Shown piece by piece: positions 6,410 to 7,382 of a DNA stretch of 7,382 nucleotides; position 1 is the stretch's first letter, and every line of letters starts with the position of its first letter. The translations under genes and the position numbers were made by a program. Origin of the DNA: Synergistaceae bacterium (GTDB lineage: Bacteria; Synergistota; Synergistia; Synergistales; Synergistaceae); assembly GCA_012513245.1 (NCBI GenBank), contig JAAZCN010000245.1, positions 1-7,382 of the forward strand, read 5' to 3'. The notes under the pieces were generated by a model. It searched no databases. It saw nothing but the letters and a program-made list of their open reading frames with translations, and was not told the origin of the DNA.

Positions 6410-6461
6410 GGTCAAACTATGGTCGTTAGAGACAGCCGGGAGAACTTCCGGCGGGAGTCGG
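6410..6461 (+). repeat. Tandem hairpin unit, copy C
   Basis: The order of parts is the same as in copy B: GGTCAAACT, three extra bases, GTCGTTAGAGAC, then GCCGG (6435-6439) paired with CCGGC (6448-6452) over an eight-base loop, and GGGAGTCGG. Loop sequences differ (gagaactt here, aagtacct in copy B) while the stem is identical. A third, stemless echo, GGGAGTCAGTGG, follows at 6475-6486. Confidence 0.65.
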
Positions 6462-6530
6462 TTGCAAATCTGTTGGGAGTCAGTGGGGATTCAATTGTTA
6501 GCACCTCAGGGCCGGGCCTTGCATCGTCTC

Positions 6531-6576
6531 CCCCGAGTGCTTGTATCGGGGAAGCACCGTTTTCCGTTAGGAAAAC
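6531..6576 (+). other. Alternative or pseudoknotted stems plus a tetraloop hairpin
   Basis: CCCCGA (6531-6536) pairs with TCGGGG (6546-6551) across nine bases. GTGCTT from that loop (6537-6542) pairs with AAGCAC directly after the stem (6552-6557). With no linker between the strands both cannot form fully, so this is either a switch or a compact pseudoknot. GTTTTCC-gtta-GGAAAAC (6559-6576) then makes a clean 7-bp hairpin. No T-run follows, so these are not terminators. Whether the stretch is transcribed is unknown. Confidence 0.45.
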
Positions 6577-6593
6577 ATATTAAATCATCCTTA

Positions 6594-6714
6594 GTGCTCG
6601 AACCATTTCGAGTGCGCTTCGAGATCGGGGGCCCAGCGGCTTTGATTTTGATCTTGAAACTCAGTAGTAGTCTAGGTTCAGAGCCACTGGATCCCCGATG
6701 GAGGCATTCGGGGA
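6594..6714 (+). repeat. Imperfect palindromic (MITE/REP-like) element
   Basis: ATCGGGGGCCCAGCGGCT (6624-6641) and AGCCACTGGATCCCCGAT (6682-6699) are inverted repeats matching at 15 of 18 positions, the three differences all being transitions, around a 40-base centre. The right end adds a hairpin, TCCCCGA (6692-6698) with TCGGGGA (6708-6714). On the left, GTGCTCGAA/TTCGAGTGC (6594-6602/6607-6615) folds as a 9-bp stem with two G.T pairs. The pattern recalls dispersed hairpin repeats with a GGGGATCCAGTGG-like arm common in some environmental bacteria; that family link is from memory. No transposase is present, so it would be a non-autonomous element or a fossil. Confidence 0.55.
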
Positions 6715-6896
6715 CGACGGACAGGGAATATGTCAAAAGCAAGACCTCTGAATTCCTGCATCTCAAAACGCAATCGAAATAGAGAGTGCGGACACTAAGG
6801 TTGTTCGATAAGTTTCTCTAACGGAAAATAGTGTCCTCCTAATCAGGAGCATACCAGAAGGACGGAGAGGAGCTGGATTCTCAGGTTTTTACAACT
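6715..6896 (+). other. Gene-less stretch with one 8-bp inverted repeat and a small hairpin
   Basis: I see no credible gene here. GGACACTA (6790-6797) and TAGTGTCC (6829-6836) are perfectly complementary around 31 bases. CTCCT (6836-6840) and AGGAG (6845-6849) follow as a short hairpin. No promoter with both boxes and no terminator with a T-run is visible. The stretch joins the palindromic element to the leader of the P-type ATPase gene. Confidence 0.4.
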
Positions 6897-6935
6897 GCTT
6901 GCCGATGCTTGCCTATTGCTGGCCTATCGCTTGCC
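6897..6935 (+). repeat. Four phased GCTTGCC repeats
   Basis: GCTTGCC at 6897, 6907 and 6929, with one-base variant GCTGGCC at 6918, gives steps of 10, 11 and 11 bp. This one-turn spacing places all copies on one DNA face and resembles an array of binding sites. It lies about 130 bp before the P-type ATPase start, where an activator could act. Slippage duplication is the simple alternative. Confidence 0.5.
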
Positions 6936-6957
6936 CGCACCTGCAATCGATTTGATT

Positions 6958-6984
6958 TCCCCTTTGGGGATCAACGGTTTTTTT
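6958..6984 (+). terminator. Weak terminator-like hairpin before the P-type ATPase gene
   Basis: TCCCC (6958-6962) and GGGGA (6966-6970) enclose three bases, and seven Ts run from 6978 to 6984. The T-run begins seven bases after the stem, further than a standard intrinsic terminator, so activity is doubtful. If real, it would insulate the ATPase gene from transcription coming out of the RloB operon and its repeat region. Confidence 0.3.
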
Positions 6985-7062
6985 GACAAAAAGACCCTGC
7001 TCGCAGGCGGAATCTCCATAAACATTTTTGTGTAAGGCATTTTTGACAGGAGCGGTGCAAAT

Positions 7063-7382
7063 ATGGATAAACAGTCTTTTGATAATAATTGGCACTCTAT
7101 AGATACAGAGGAAGCGCTTAAGCTTCAGGGTGTTTCCGAGGAGGGGCTTACTTCGGCTCTGGCGAAGGAGCGACTTGCCGAGACAGGTCCGAACTCACTG
7201 GAGGTCGAGGAGGCGTCTGGACCTCTCATCATGCTGCTCAATCAGGTCCAAAACCCCTTGATCTACCTATTGGCAGGCGCCGCTGCCCTCTCTCTTTTCG
7301 TAGGACATGCCATAGATGCAGCGGTCATAGCCGGTATTATCGTCCTCAACACCTTGCTCGGTTTCTTCCAGGAATGGAGAGC
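7063..7382 (+). CDS. Cation-transporting P-type ATPase (P2-like), N-terminal part only
   Basis: The visible 106 codons match the start of a P2-type cation pump (Ca2+/H+ or monovalent-ion ATPase), a membrane protein usually of about 850-900 aa. The N-terminal cytoplasmic segment (1-60) contains the actuator lead-in with EEGLTSALAKERLAETGPNSL, whose GPN.L motif (42-46) is typical. Two membrane helices follow, about 65-80 and 84-102, ending FFQEWR. The phosphorylation DKTGT site lies beyond the window, so ion specificity cannot be judged. AGGAG at 7048-7052, ten bases before ATG 7063, supports the start. The codons are richer in C/G third positions than the genes to the left, which suggests a resident chromosomal gene beside the island. 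It runs off the right edge and is not otherwise broken. Confidence 0.93.
   Translation, partial: MDKQSFDNNWHSIDTEEALKLQGVSEEGLTSALAKERLAETGPNSLEVEEASGPLIMLLNQVQNPLIYLLAGAAALSLFVGHAIDAAVIAGIIVLNTLLGFFQEWR

Noticed and set aside
6351..6461. CRISPR array
   Set aside because: There are only two units with internal hairpins and a 10-base gap; no spacer series and no cas genes.
6391..6500. tRNA-like string (GGTTAGAGCGG and GGGGATTCAATT)
   Set aside because: No acceptor stem, anticodon arm or proper T-loop can be assembled; the similarity is local.
6560..6580. Integron attC site (GTTAGG core)
   Set aside because: The core does not fit GTTRRRY, and no paired inverse core or integrase is in the window.
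6506..6766. 86-codon minus-strand open frame
   Set aside because: It is the antisense reading of the same inverted-repeat element; such elements often give open frames on both strands by symmetry.
6339..6782. 147-codon plus-strand open frame
   Set aside because: It runs straight through tandem repeats and the palindromic element, has no ribosome site, and its product is Arg/Ser-rich low-quality sequence without a recognisable domain.
6983..6988. TTGACA as -35 of the P-type ATPase promoter
   Set aside because: No -10 box at 15-19 bases; the nearest AT-rich candidate is about 28 bases away. A second TTGACA at 7043 overlaps the ribosome site.

Overview
The window looks like a bacterial accessory (defence) island that ends against a household gene. 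I infer a bacterium because several genes have clear Shine-Dalgarno sites and one has a good TTGATT-16-TATAAT promoter. The sequence does not fix the phylum. Genes to the left of about 6300 are AT-leaning. The gene entering at the right edge, a cation P-type ATPase, is visibly richer in C/G-ending codons, which fits imported genes placed beside a resident one.

Layout, left to right. (1) Positions 56-900 hold a small plus-strand two-gene operon: a nucleotidyltransferase-fold protein of about 181 aa, then an acidic 87-aa protein I do not recognise. A short reading-frame remnant lies between it and the next gene. (2) Positions 3976-1040, minus strand, encode a 978-aa three-enzyme fusion: coiled coil, Cys4 cluster, archaeo-eukaryotic primase (AEP), SF2 helicase and a PLD/HKD phosphodiesterase. 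This is the architecture annotated as the TOTE conflict system. (3) A 399-bp divergent control region holds a hairpin repeat, a 15-bp perfect inverted repeat and two opposed promoters. (4) Positions 4376-6303 hold an overlapping gene pair: an AAA15-type ABC-like ATPase, then an RloB-family TOPRIM-like nuclease. This is the AbiL/RloAB-like, PARIS-like arrangement. (5) Positions 6304-7062 are 759 bp without a credible gene. They are dense in structure: GTCAAAC repeats, two tandem ~50-bp units with a GC hairpin, hairpins with repeated CCCCGA/TCGGGG stems, an 18-bp imperfect inverted-repeat element, and helical-phase GCTTGCC repeats. (6) At the right edge is the N-terminal 106 codons of a P2-type cation ATPase.

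The TOTE fusion and the ATPase/RloB pair are each plausible stand-alone anti-invader systems. Both are read outward from one shared intergenic region. Related hairpin repeats lie on both sides of the ATPase/RloB pair, one copy before it and two after. The stem sequences differ by compensatory changes, so the hairpin itself seems to be what is conserved. The most interesting leads are this flanking repeat family, the perfect inverted repeat over the -35 box of the ATPase operon, and an Asp in place of the usual catalytic Glu in the RloB protein. The unrecognised nucleotidyltransferase/87-aa pair is also worth following.
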